Origin: an uncultured Flavobacteriales bacterium | Lineage (GTDB): Bacteria; Bacteroidota; Bacteroidia; Flavobacteriales_D; Crocinitomicaceae | Length of the DNA: 64,000 nt | Reading direction: 5' to 3' | NCBI GenBank assembly: GCA_903860985.1 | Contig: CAIOSO010000145.1 | Coordinates: 1 to 64,000, forward strand | Shown here: piece by piece, positions 1-9,343 of the stretch | How the letters are laid out: every line of letters begins with the position of its first letter | Numbering within the stretch: the first letter of the stretch is position 1 | Translations under genes and position numbers: made by a program | The notes under the pieces: generated by a model | What the model was told of the DNA's origin: nothing | Seen by the model: only the letters and a program-made list of their open reading frames with translations | The model's database searches: none

Positions 1-1
1 A

Positions 2-2053
2 ACAGTAAAAGATTATATCCCGTTCGTAAAAAAGAAGGAGAAAAGTGAAGCGCCAATCATGAATACAAGCCTTCAGTTTGATATCCACAAAACGTATGCG
101 GATCTCGCAGTGAAACGGAAAGACTATGAAGAAGCAATTAATGGACTTGTGCTCGCTATCGATAAATGTAAAAATGGCAAAGAAAAAGCGCGATTAAATT
201 TTATTCTTGCCCAGTTATACCAACAAGCCAATCAATTGCCTGATGCGGAAAAGTGCTTTTCCAAAGCCATGAAGGCATCTGCTCCTTTTGACATTTCCTT
301 CAATGCGCGTTTGAATAGAGCTATTGTTGGAGGTGGTGAAAAATTGGCCAAAGATTTAAAACGCATGCTGAAAGATGCGAAAAATGCGGAATTCAAAGAT
401 CAGATTTATTATTCCATGGCAATGGTAGAGTTAAATCGAAATGAAAAATCGAAAGCAAAGTCCTATTTGACAGAATCCGCATTTTATTCCACCACGAATA
501 AACGTCAAAAAGCGATGTCCTATGAAAAATTAGGGGACCTCTCATTTCAAACAAAGGATTATGTTGCTGCCCAGAAATATTACGACTCCTGCGCTAGATT
601 TATAAGTGACGATTATCCAAATGGAGACCTTATAAAAAACAAAGCCGTTAAATTAGCAGACCTAGTAAAGGCTATTGAAACCGCAATTTTTGAGGACTCG
701 GTTCAGCGAATCGCTAAAATGTCTGAAGATGATCGTGAAGATTTCTTGAAAGAAACATTGAAGCAATTAAAACGTGAACAACAACGACGAAAAGAACAAG
801 AAGCAGCAAAGCTGTTGGCGCTTCAACAAAATCAAACAACCACCGGAACAGTAAATAACGCCAATAAATTCATCTTTAATAACCCGAAACTGAGAGAAGA
901 TGGATACAATGATTTCCGTAAATTATGGGGACAAAGAGAAAATGAAGATGATTGGAGACGTAGCGAAAGAATTGTTCTGAAAGACCCAACCTTGAATGCT
1001 GGACAACAAGATTCTTCCGCAACCACTGCGCAAAATCAAGCGCCAAAAGATTCCTTGTCATTGGATGAGCTCCGAAAAAATATCCCGTTGACGGATTCTA
1101 CTTTTGCACTTTCTGAACAACGCCTCTTGGAGGCTCGATACACGGCAGGAATACTGTATAAAGAAGTCTTAGGAGAAATGGAACTAGCCGCAGGACAGTT
1201 TCAAGCCATTCTTGATATGTTCAAGAAAAACCCAACCGATTTATCCGCAGCTTTTCAGTTGTATAAATTGAATGAAGGTACTGCGGAAGCAGAGACGTAT
1301 AAGAATTATATCCTCAAAAATTATCCTTTATCGGATGCGGCTAACTTCTTTAGAGACCCCGATTTCTATGCGAAACAACGAGAAAGCGCGCTAAAGGATC
1401 AACAGAAATACATCAAAATATTAGAGAAATATAACCAAGAAAGTTATACTCAGGTATTGTCGGAAACACAAGTAGTTGTCGATAATGATCTTTCGAATGC
1501 GTTTAGAGCGGAATACATGCTGTTGAATGCCCTCGCTTTTGGACAGCTAACGGAAAATAAAAAAGACTTGATTCCACGTTTGAATCGCATCGTGGATGAA
1601 AAGCCATCTAGTGAACAAGCGACCAGAGCAAAAGAAATGTTAGCCATTATTAAGAATGGTTATTCATCCTCCGTGCCGGCCAACTTTGAAAAAAAATCCT
1701 TTTTCACCGATATTCCAAATGTCACTCAATTTGTCATTGTTTTACTCGATGAAGACGAGGATATTGAAGAAGCTAGAAATGCCATTTCGGATTTTTCAAA
1801 CAAGGCATTTAAATTAGCAAAAGTGAAGGTTTCTCAAAAGATGACGGTCGCAGAAAAAGAATTTGTCCTAGTGCAAGAGTTTCAAACGGCCAAAATAGCA
1901 GGGGAATATATTAACGCCTATAAAGCGGGATTTGAGTACCTCGATGATTTCCAAAACAATAAAATTTACATAATTAATCAAGAAAATTTGAAAAAGTTAA
2001 TAGAAACGTCGAAATTTGGGGATTATAAAGTTTTTTACGACGATAATTATTAG
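2..2053 (+). CDS. Tetratricopeptide-repeat protein, SprE/PorW-like (gliding/T9SS-associated), 5'-truncated by window edge
   Basis: Reading frame is open from base 2, upstream of the listed ATG at 59. TPR-like helices; C-terminal region resembles SprE/PorW; followed by bactofilin and AtpZ genes as commonly seen in Bacteroidota. Confidence 0.7.
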   Translation, partial: TVKDYIPFVKKKEKSEAPIMNTSLQFDIHKTYADLAVKRKDYEEAINGLVLAIDKCKNGKEKARLNFILAQLYQQANQLPDAEKCFSKAMKASAPFDISFNARLNRAIVGGGEKLAKDLKRMLKDAKNAEFKDQIYYSMAMVELNRNEKSKAKSYLTESAFYSTTNKRQKAMSYEKLGDLSFQTKDYVAAQKYYDSCARFISDDYPNGDLIKNKAVKLADLVKAIETAIFEDSVQRIAKMSEDDREDFLKETLKQLKREQQRRKEQEAAKLLALQQNQTTTGTVNNANKFIFNNPKLREDGYNDFRKLWGQRENEDDWRRSERIVLKDPTLNAGQQDSSATTAQNQAPKDSLSLDELRKNIPLTDSTFALSEQRLLEARYTAGILYKEVLGEMELAAGQFQAILDMFKKNPTDLSAAFQLYKLNEGTAEAETYKNYILKNYPLSDAANFFRDPDFYAKQRESALKDQQKYIKILEKYNQESYTQVLSETQVVVDNDLSNAFRAEYMLLNALAFGQLTENKKDLIPRLNRIVDEKPSSEQATRAKEMLAIIKNGYSSSVPANFEKKSFFTDIPNVTQFVIVLLDEDEDIEEARNAISDFSNKAFKLAKVKVSQKMTVAEKEFVLVQEFQTAKIAGEYINAYKAGFEYLDDFQNNKIYIINQENLKKLIETSKFGDYKVFYDDNY

Positions 2054-2059
2054 CCCGCT

Positions 2060-2467
2060 ATGTTAAGAAAAGAGTTATTTGGTGGAAATGCAACACACGA
2101 TCAAAGTGATCGATTAAATAAAATTTTATCTGGAACCGAAATCACAGGTGACATTGTTTCTGATTCAAACTTGTTGATTGAAGGTGAAATCATTGGAAAT
2201 GTTTCGTGTTCAGGTAAAGTAGTGATTGGAACATCTGGAAAAATCAAAGGAAACCTCGTTTGTGTGAATGCCGAAGTAGACGGTGCAATGGATGGTGAAT
2301 TAACCATTGAAAACTTGCTTGTTTTACGTACTACGGCAAGAATCAAAGGTGACATTCAAACCCTTAAATTGAACATCGAAGAGGGTGCGTATTTTGAAGG
2401 TGCCTGCGTCATGAAATCTCCGGTTTCAACGACAAGTATGAAATCAGATTTTGAATTCGATGAGTAA
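2060..2467 (+). CDS. Bactofilin / polymer-forming cytoskeletal protein
   Basis: Repeating beta-helix pattern (ISGTEITGDIVSDSNLLIEGEIIGNVSCSGKVVIGTSGKIKGN). Confidence 0.9.
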   Translation: MLRKELFGGNATHDQSDRLNKILSGTEITGDIVSDSNLLIEGEIIGNVSCSGKVVIGTSGKIKGNLVCVNAEVDGAMDGELTIENLLVLRTTARIKGDIQTLKLNIEEGAYFEGACVMKSPVSTTSMKSDFEFDE

Positions 2468-2699
2468 TCGAAAAAAAAATCCCAAACTCAACAATTCCCC
2501 TTATTTGCGTTTAACAAGCGCCGGACTTCAAATGACCGGTGTGATCACTGCTTTTTCCTATTTAGGATATTATTTAGATAAGCGATTCAAGCTTTCTACA
2601 CCCTGGTGGACCATCGTTCTTGGTTTAACAGGCGTTGGAATAGGATTATTTATCGTAATTAGCGAAGTCACTGAAATCTCCAAAAAAAATGATGAATAA
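2460..2699 (+). CDS. AtpZ/AtpI family F0F1-ATPase-associated membrane protein
   Basis: Two TM helices with LTSAGLQMTGVITAFSYLGYYLDKRF...PWWTIVLGLTGVGIGLF; ATG at 2460 overlaps the bactofilin stop. Confidence 0.8.
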   Translation: MSNRKKNPKLNNSPYLRLTSAGLQMTGVITAFSYLGYYLDKRFKLSTPWWTIVLGLTGVGIGLFIVISEVTEISKKNDE

Positions 2700-3066
2700 A
2701 TCAGCCCTCCGCTTAGGTTCCATTTACCTAGTAATTTTTGTGGTTTTCTACCTTTTTACCTTGTTAGGTTTTTCCAATTTAAGTTGTTCTGATTCCCTTT
2801 TTTGCATCGGGACATCTGCGTTTATCGGCTTGATTGGACTCTTGATTCTATATGTTAAAAAAGAAGCAGATGCTCAGGCGGATACTTTTCGCCTACTGAT
2901 CATGATTACCGTTCAGTTATTGTCCTTCCTCTCCATTTGCCTAGCGCTGATTTATACCAATCAACCGAATCAACTGGTAATTCATCTACTCGCTCTAGCT
3001 CTTGCAATGATTGTTGTTCAAACAATTTATATCGCTAGACGCTTAAAAGCCACGAATGAATTCTAA
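2689..3066 (+). CDS. Small four-TM membrane protein, ATP synthase subunit I-like position
   Basis: Hydrophobic 125 aa ORF overlapping the AtpZ gene; in Bacteroidota this slot usually precedes atpB. Confidence 0.6.
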   Translation: MMNKSALRLGSIYLVIFVVFYLFTLLGFSNLSCSDSLFCIGTSAFIGLIGLLILYVKKEADAQADTFRLLIMITVQLLSFLSICLALIYTNQPNQLVIHLLALALAMIVVQTIYIARRLKATNEF

Positions 3067-4317
3067 TAATAAGTATTGAAGCTCATCGAATTTATCGAAA
3101 GTCAAAGCGTCATATGTATCAAATATGTCATGGTAATGTTTATTTGGCCCCATGGTGTAAATGAAGAATGCAGGAACACCAGCCTCTGTAAAGAAATGAT
3201 GATCTGAATTCGCGGCCTTACCTCTTGGTTTAATTAATGGCAAATAGTTGGAGGAATCGTTTAATTGAACCATCCGTTCAAACTCATTTTTAAATAGTGT
3301 CGAATTCACACAAGTAATCCCCTCTTCACCACTCCCCATAATATCTAGGTTCACTACAAAGCGAATCTTCTTTAAAGGAACAAGCGGATGCTCCACAAAG
3401 TACTTGGATCCTAACAAACCAATCTCTTCACCCGCAAAGGCAATGAAAACCACATTGTAATCATCCAACGGATTTTTAACCAACTCTTGTGCAATGGAAA
3501 AAATCATTCCATTTCCGCTTGCATTGTCATTAGCACCGGGGAAATAACTTGCTTGACCCATTCTTCCGAGGTGGTCGTAATGTGCGGTAATAAATAAAAA
3601 AGGCTTCTTCTTAGCGTGTTTTCTAGTTGGCACATATCCAATGACATTTTTTGCGACATGGTCTTTCAAAAGAAGCGTTTCTAAATGAAGTTCAATGGCG
3701 CCTTCATTCATTCGCTCAAATACCGAATCTTGTACTTGTACGAATGGATAAGCATTCGCCGTTTGACTCACAGACCAGGTAAATTTATCCCTAGTGATTT
3801 CCATCACAGACGCAAACGCACTCAATTCACGCAAACGTGTCTTGATGATTTTTAAACTGTCCGAACTCATCCCAAATGTCCGAACTGCCAAAATCACATT
3901 CCTTGGACACGGATAAAAACTCGCGGTGGATTTATACAGCGTCTCCATGTTACACGTAACCACGCGATATGATTTGCCTTTTTTACAATCGAACTCAGCA
4001 CAAGATGGGCCAGAATTAGGAGCAACAAGAAAATGGACACCCGGAATCAAAGATTCACCATCCATTTTTAGTTCACACGCTCCTGGAAAGGTTTGTACAG
4101 GAAAACGAAACTCCTGGAAGTAGCCCCCTTCAAAAGGACTCAGTCCAATTTCTTGAAAACTCTTGGCAATATAACTTGCTGCTATGGAATCACCACCGTT
4201 GACATATCCTCTTCCATGAAAGGATGGGGAACAAAGTGTTTCAACAAATGATTTGGTCAGATTATTTTGACCAAAAACAGCGAATGAAAAGAAAAAATTA
4301 AGAAGCAGAAGTCGCAT
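3043..4317 (-). CDS. M28 family zinc peptidase, secreted
   Basis: Signal peptide MRLLLLNFFFSFAVFGQ; motifs TAHYDHLG, GANDNASGNG, AFAGEEIGLLGS, NLDIMG, SDHHFF. Confidence 0.88.
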   Translation of the reverse strand: MRLLLLNFFFSFAVFGQNNLTKSFVETLCSPSFHGRGYVNGGDSIAASYIAKSFQEIGLSPFEGGYFQEFRFPVQTFPGACELKMDGESLIPGVHFLVAPNSGPSCAEFDCKKGKSYRVVTCNMETLYKSTASFYPCPRNVILAVRTFGMSSDSLKIIKTRLRELSAFASVMEITRDKFTWSVSQTANAYPFVQVQDSVFERMNEGAIELHLETLLLKDHVAKNVIGYVPTRKHAKKKPFLFITAHYDHLGRMGQASYFPGANDNASGNGMIFSIAQELVKNPLDDYNVVFIAFAGEEIGLLGSKYFVEHPLVPLKKIRFVVNLDIMGSGEEGITCVNSTLFKNEFERMVQLNDSSNYLPLIKPRGKAANSDHHFFTEAGVPAFFIYTMGPNKHYHDIFDTYDALTFDKFDELQYLLLEFIRGF

Positions 4318-5197
4318 AACGACGACAAATTTTAAAAATAAAATCTTCCACAATTTCTGATTCTAAATCCCAATTATATGTTGAGGAAAACTCGCTTAGC
4401 TGTTCACGAGCTTGCGCCATGTTTTCACTAGCATCCAATTTTTTTGTTGCCGTTGAAAAAGCATCGCTTGAACCATCAAATAGTTCATTGATGAATTGTA
4501 GTTTTTCATTCAAAGAAAAAGATCCGATCAAGGTTTCTAAGGGAAAAACAGAACGATCAGAACGAATGGTTTGTTCGATTTGTAAAATCCATGCACTATT
4601 GATGGATGTAGATTCTGGATCCTGAATGTCGTCTAAGAAATTAGCTGCCGTTTCCGTGCTTATTGCTGGGACCTCCACATCGGGACTTTCTTCAAGAACA
4701 GCTTCCGCTTCTTTCTCTTCCGTTTCCTCCATTTCAACTGCGGGCGACACTATCTCGCTTTCTTCAAAAAGCTCCTCTTCGTGCACAAGTTCTTCACTTG
4801 CCTCTTCTTCCGGTGACTCAGTGGAAACCGCCGGTGTTTCCATCACTACGTCAAACAGACTTGCTTCTGCTGAAGGAATTTCAGGTTCTTCCATTTGAAA
4901 ATCCATGACAGGTGCTTCTTCCTCAGCGGAAACTTCCTCCTCATTCATTTCGAATAAATCAAATGAAGCTTGTTCCACTTCCTCCATGATCGGATCAATG
5001 TGAGCCGACACCACTGATTCGCTTACTTCTTTTGGACCCAAGACATTCAATTCATAAATTTTATAGCGAAGTACAATCAAACGTTCATATAATTCTTTGG
5101 CGTCTTCCACCAATAATTCCATTTCTGCTTGTGTCAAATTCCCATTTTCTAAGACGGATAGTCTTTCTGTCAAGTTTGATAAGATTGTTTTCATCAT
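4298..5197 (-). CDS. Conserved hypothetical protein with acidic linker
   Basis: Complete ORF; conserved-looking N- and C-terminal segments joined by an E/S/P-rich linker. Confidence 0.75.
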   Translation of the reverse strand: MMKTILSNLTERLSVLENGNLTQAEMELLVEDAKELYERLIVLRYKIYELNVLGPKEVSESVVSAHIDPIMEEVEQASFDLFEMNEEEVSAEEEAPVMDFQMEEPEIPSAEASLFDVVMETPAVSTESPEEEASEELVHEEELFEESEIVSPAVEMEETEEKEAEAVLEESPDVEVPAISTETAANFLDDIQDPESTSINSAWILQIEQTIRSDRSVFPLETLIGSFSLNEKLQFINELFDGSSDAFSTATKKLDASENMAQAREQLSEFSSTYNWDLESEIVEDFIFKICRRYATSAS

Positions 5198-5358
5198 AAG
5201 GACATGCTTTTTTCGGACTTTACATTTAAGTTACTAACTTCGTTATCAATTCATCTGCATGATTGAAACGTTGCTTAATCAAAATTAGAAAACATGCTGA
5301 TTAACGCGACGTTTTACAGTCAATTCTTTTGAAATAAATGTTAACAAACGACTGATTT

Positions 5359-5934
5359 ATGTTTTTAGAGCAATTTCCGTTAGATGGAAGAGCAAATGGT
5401 TGGGTTGAAGTCATCTGCGGATCAATGTTTTCTGGAAAAACAGAGGAGCTCATTCGACGTATTCGCCGGGCAGAATTTGCGAACCAAGGATTGATCCTTT
5501 TTAAACCAAAAATAGATAATCGCTTTAGTCAAAACCATGTGGTAAGTCATAAAGGAAGCTCGTTCGAAGCGGTCATTGTTGAACAGGCTATCGAAATATT
5601 AGCACATTGGAAAGATCAAAAAGTAGTTGCCATTGATGAAGCTCAATTCTTTGATGCAGCCATCGTCGAGGTTTGTAATGAATTAGCAAACAAAGGTGTT
5701 CGGGTGATTATTGCTGGACTAGACATGGATTATTCTGGTGTCGCTTTCGGACCAATGCCGCAGCTTATGGCCATCGCTGAATATGTAACGAAAGTACACG
5801 CCATTTGTGTTTCTTGTGGCAACTTAGCACATTATTCTCAACGTACGGTTCAGCAAACGGAACAAGTTTTAGTTGGGGCCATTGAAAAATACCGTCCTCT
5901 TTGTCGAACCTGTTATCAACAAAATAAAAAGTGA
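5359..5934 (+). CDS. tdk: Thymidine kinase
   Basis: CGSMFSGKTEELIRRIRRA Walker A, VVAIDEAQFF, zinc-ribbon Cys residues (CVSCGN...CRTC). Confidence 0.95.
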   Translation: MFLEQFPLDGRANGWVEVICGSMFSGKTEELIRRIRRAEFANQGLILFKPKIDNRFSQNHVVSHKGSSFEAVIVEQAIEILAHWKDQKVVAIDEAQFFDAAIVEVCNELANKGVRVIIAGLDMDYSGVAFGPMPQLMAIAEYVTKVHAICVSCGNLAHYSQRTVQQTEQVLVGAIEKYRPLCRTCYQQNKK

Positions 5935-8204
5935 AAATAGATCTATCATACCAAGACTTTTGCTCCCAATTACAGGGTAGAAGTGAGGGGGTTTCTTTCA
6001 CTGGATTCATCCAAGAAGTCGTATATGATTCACGGAAAATAAATCAATCCCAAGGACTCGCATTTTTTGCATTAAATGGACCTTTTCGCAATGGCCATGA
6101 GTATATTTCAGATGCCTACGAAAAAGGCGTTCGGATTTTTGTCGTTCATCAGGTCCCGACCAATAATTGGTCCGATGCCAGCTTTATCGTAGTTGAGGAT
6201 GTCTTGTCCGCCTTACAAATACTTGCGGGAAACTACCGAAAACAATTGAATTATCCAATTCTTGCCATCGCAGGGAGTTTGGGAAAAACAACGGTAAAGG
6301 AATGGATGTATCACCTTCTTGCTGGAAAAATACATGTTTTTAGAAGTCCAAAAAGTTATAATTCACAGTTGGGAGTGGCACTATCGCTTCTACAACTGCC
6401 CAAAAAAGCGGATGTAGCCATTATTGAAGTAGCGGCTACAAAACCAGGTGAGATGAAAATTCTAGCGGAAATGCTCCGCCCAACTCATGGTATCTTAACC
6501 AATCTTCTTCCAACTCATTCCGGTGAATTCAAAGATTTCGCACAGTATTCAAGAGAAATATGTTCCATTTTTGATGAGGTTAAGTGGCTCATTACTACAG
6601 AGCCATTGGAATCTTTGACTGAGTTGAATGTAAAAAAGATTCCAATTCAACCTCTCGGACTGGATTCATTGATTCCTTTTCAAGACGAAATAAGTTTGCA
6701 TCAGTCCAAATTAGCGATGGAAGCAGCTAAACAATGGATCCCTTTGGAAGAAGAACGAATTCAATCACTTCCGCATTTGGCCATGAGATTGGAAACGTTT
6801 GAAGGAAATGCTGGATCACTGATTATAAATGACACCTACACCATGGATAAAGAGGCATTTAAAAGCTCTTTGTCCTACCAACTTTCCATTGCTGGATTAA
6901 AACACCGCATTGTACTCATCGGACTCTCAGGCGAACAGGAGCAAATCGCAGATGAACTTCGCGAGCTTTGCCAGCAATTTGACGTCAACGACGTACATTT
7001 TTTACGACAAGATGAAGACCTACCATTGACACTGAAAAATGCGGTGGTTTTAGTCAAAGGTGCTCGCTTCATGCAACGCGTTGCCAACCGCTTGAAATTA
7101 AAACAGCACAAAACGCAATTATCCTACAACCTGTCCACCTTAAAACATAACCTGAATCAATATAAGAATAGCCTTCTTCCTGAAACGAAAATGTTGGCAA
7201 TGGTCAAGGCTCAATCCTACGGTGCAGGTTTAACAACGATTGCTCAATTTTTGGAGAAACAAGGGATTCATTATTTTGGAGTGGCGTATTCCGACGAAGG
7301 TAAAGAATTGCGAAAAGCAGGCATAAAAACGCCAATTTTCGTAATGAATGCGGAGGAAGAGGGAATGGAAACCTGCGTGGAATATGACCTAGAACCTGCC
7401 ATCTATGATTTTAATCAACTCGATGAGCTACTCAAAGTATTAATTGCACAGGAAAAAACAGCGTTCCCGATACACATCAAACTAGATACGGGCATGAAAC
7501 GCTTAGGCTTTTATCCCGATCAGGTTCAACAGTTAATCGAAGTGTTAGCGGCCCAACCTGAAGTGCTGGTTAAAAGTGTCTATAGCCACTTGGCAGAAGC
7601 GGATGATCAGGAGTCCACATTCACAGCGCAGCAAATTGCTCAATTCGAAGAAATCTGCAAACAGTTCGAGTCTTATTTGTCTTATCCGTTCCTTCGACAT
7701 ATGTTGAATTCAGAGGGAATTGCACATTATCCCAATGCACAGTTTGACATGGTGCGCATCGGAATTGGTTTGTTTGGATTAAGCTCAAATCGTTCTTTTG
7801 AACAACGCTTGAAACCAGTGATTGATTGGACAAGCAGCATCTCGCAAGTGAAAATAATTCGCCCGGGAGAAAGTGTAGGTTATGGTCGCTCCTTTGTCGC
7901 CGAAAAAGAAATGCGTATTGCGATTATTCCCATTGGATACGCAGACGGATTCAAACGAAGTTTAAGCAATGGGGTAGGGGCCGTTTTTATTGATAATCAA
8001 CGTTGTCCGGTAGTTGGACGCGTGTGTATGGACATGATCATGGTCGATTTAGGTGACATAAAGATTCATTTCAATACAAAGGTGGAAATCATTGGATCGA
8101 ATCAGGGTTTAACACAATTCGCAAAAGATTGTCAGACCATTCCTTACGAAATACTTACCTCTATTTCACCTCGCGTTCACCGAAGTTATTACGAAGAGGA
8201 ATAA
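5931..8204 (+). CDS. Bifunctional MurF (UDP-MurNAc-tripeptide:D-Ala-D-Ala ligase)/alanine racemase fusion
   Basis: N-terminal Mur ligase fold with P-loop GSLGKTTVKEW; C-terminal alanine racemase (MLAMVKAQSYGAG, VGYGRSFVAEKEMRIAIIPIGYADGF, GRVCMDM). GTG start overlaps tdk stop (GTGA). Confidence 0.88.
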   Translation: MKIDLSYQDFCSQLQGRSEGVSFTGFIQEVVYDSRKINQSQGLAFFALNGPFRNGHEYISDAYEKGVRIFVVHQVPTNNWSDASFIVVEDVLSALQILAGNYRKQLNYPILAIAGSLGKTTVKEWMYHLLAGKIHVFRSPKSYNSQLGVALSLLQLPKKADVAIIEVAATKPGEMKILAEMLRPTHGILTNLLPTHSGEFKDFAQYSREICSIFDEVKWLITTEPLESLTELNVKKIPIQPLGLDSLIPFQDEISLHQSKLAMEAAKQWIPLEEERIQSLPHLAMRLETFEGNAGSLIINDTYTMDKEAFKSSLSYQLSIAGLKHRIVLIGLSGEQEQIADELRELCQQFDVNDVHFLRQDEDLPLTLKNAVVLVKGARFMQRVANRLKLKQHKTQLSYNLSTLKHNLNQYKNSLLPETKMLAMVKAQSYGAGLTTIAQFLEKQGIHYFGVAYSDEGKELRKAGIKTPIFVMNAEEEGMETCVEYDLEPAIYDFNQLDELLKVLIAQEKTAFPIHIKLDTGMKRLGFYPDQVQQLIEVLAAQPEVLVKSVYSHLAEADDQESTFTAQQIAQFEEICKQFESYLSYPFLRHMLNSEGIAHYPNAQFDMVRIGIGLFGLSSNRSFEQRLKPVIDWTSSISQVKIIRPGESVGYGRSFVAEKEMRIAIIPIGYADGFKRSLSNGVGAVFIDNQRCPVVGRVCMDMIMVDLGDIKIHFNTKVEIIGSNQGLTQFAKDCQTIPYEILTSISPRVHRSYYEEE

Positions 8205-8208
8205 AGCT

Positions 8209-8216
8209 TATTTTTG
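8209..8216 (+). promoter_or_regulatory. Bacteroidota -7 element TATTTTTG upstream of 8232 gene
   Basis: Exact TAnnTTTG match, 15 nt before ATG. Confidence 0.4.
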
Positions 8217-8231
8217 TTTAAATTTAGGCTT

Positions 8232-9341
8232 ATGAAAAATATTTTCACACTTCTTGTCTTTCTTTTCATGGCCTTTCAAGGAAGTGAAATTCTTGCTCAA
8301 GTAACTCCTGCGGATACGAATTTATACCGTGTGGTAAAATCCAATAACCAAGAGTACATCGGTAGAATTTTGAATGATGATGGACGCGAAGTGTTACTAG
8401 AAACAAGCGCATTAGGAAAAATATACATCGTAAAGTCTGACATTCAATCCATTACGATTGTTCACCGCGAAATAGATTTTGTTGGTGATGAATACCGTGG
8501 AACAGGCGTGTTTACTACGCGTTATCAATTCAGCACGAATGCCTTCCCGCTCCAGAAGCATGATAACTATGCACTCGTTAACTTATATGGACCGGAAGTT
8601 CATTTTTCTGTTTCGAAGAATTTATCCGTTGGTGTCATGGCTACATGGATTGCGAGTCCGATTATTTTGGCACTGAAATACAGCATTCCAACAAAAAATG
8701 AGAAATTGAATTTTGGATTCGGAACCTTGTTAGGAAGCGTAGGTTATTTGAATAAAGGAAAAGGCTATGGCGGACTTCATTGGGGCATGGTAACCTATGG
8801 TGACCGTAAAAACAACGTCACCTTATCATTGGGTTATTCCTATTTGAATACGGGAATTCCATCGGGGGAACCAATGTATGAACCTGGAACATATCCTGCA
8901 CAAATGACCAACGGTTATTGGAATTTTGGCTATCCTACACCAATCAATTTTAAAACGCCTTCAGTTAAAGCTACCGTTTTAGGCATAGCTGGATTGGCTT
9001 CGGTTGGTAAAAAAGCGAGTTTTGTGATTGACATGATGTTCACTTTCAGCAAAAAAGTCGAAGAATTCAGAAGTCAAACAGTGGATTATATTTATAATCC
9101 GTCTACTGGTAATCCTTCCTTTACATATGTGAGTCCCATAAATTCTGTAACAAGAACCACGAATGCGCTAAATTGTTTAATTATGCCTGGAATGCGCTTC
9201 CAGAAAACGGAGTTCACTGCTTTTCAAGTTTCGTTAGCAGGAGTTATTGGGATGACTACCTCTCAAACATCCTCCGGACAATTGGAGACAAAAAGTTATT
9301 CTTTTCCTTTTCCAATGTGTACTTGGTTTTATAAATTTTAA
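8232..9341 (+). CDS. Secreted/outer-membrane-associated hypothetical protein (beta-rich)
   Basis: Signal peptide MKNIFTLLVFLFMAFQGSEILAQ; alternating hydrophobic strands in the C-terminal half. Confidence 0.7.
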   Translation: MKNIFTLLVFLFMAFQGSEILAQVTPADTNLYRVVKSNNQEYIGRILNDDGREVLLETSALGKIYIVKSDIQSITIVHREIDFVGDEYRGTGVFTTRYQFSTNAFPLQKHDNYALVNLYGPEVHFSVSKNLSVGVMATWIASPIILALKYSIPTKNEKLNFGFGTLLGSVGYLNKGKGYGGLHWGMVTYGDRKNNVTLSLGYSYLNTGIPSGEPMYEPGTYPAQMTNGYWNFGYPTPINFKTPSVKATVLGIAGLASVGKKASFVIDMMFTFSKKVEEFRSQTVDYIYNPSTGNPSFTYVSPINSVTRTTNALNCLIMPGMRFQKTEFTAFQVSLAGVIGMTTSQTSSGQLETKSYSFPFPMCTWFYKF

Positions 9342-9343
9342 AT

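Noticed and set aside
832-1061. Minus-strand ORFs of 61-64 aa
   Set aside because: Shadow ORFs inside the SprE-like gene, no recognisable features.
4626-4908. Ser-rich and Leu-rich plus-strand ORFs (90 and 81 aa)
   Set aside because: Antisense to the acidic Glu/Ser linker of the 4298-5197 gene; low-complexity shadow ORFs.
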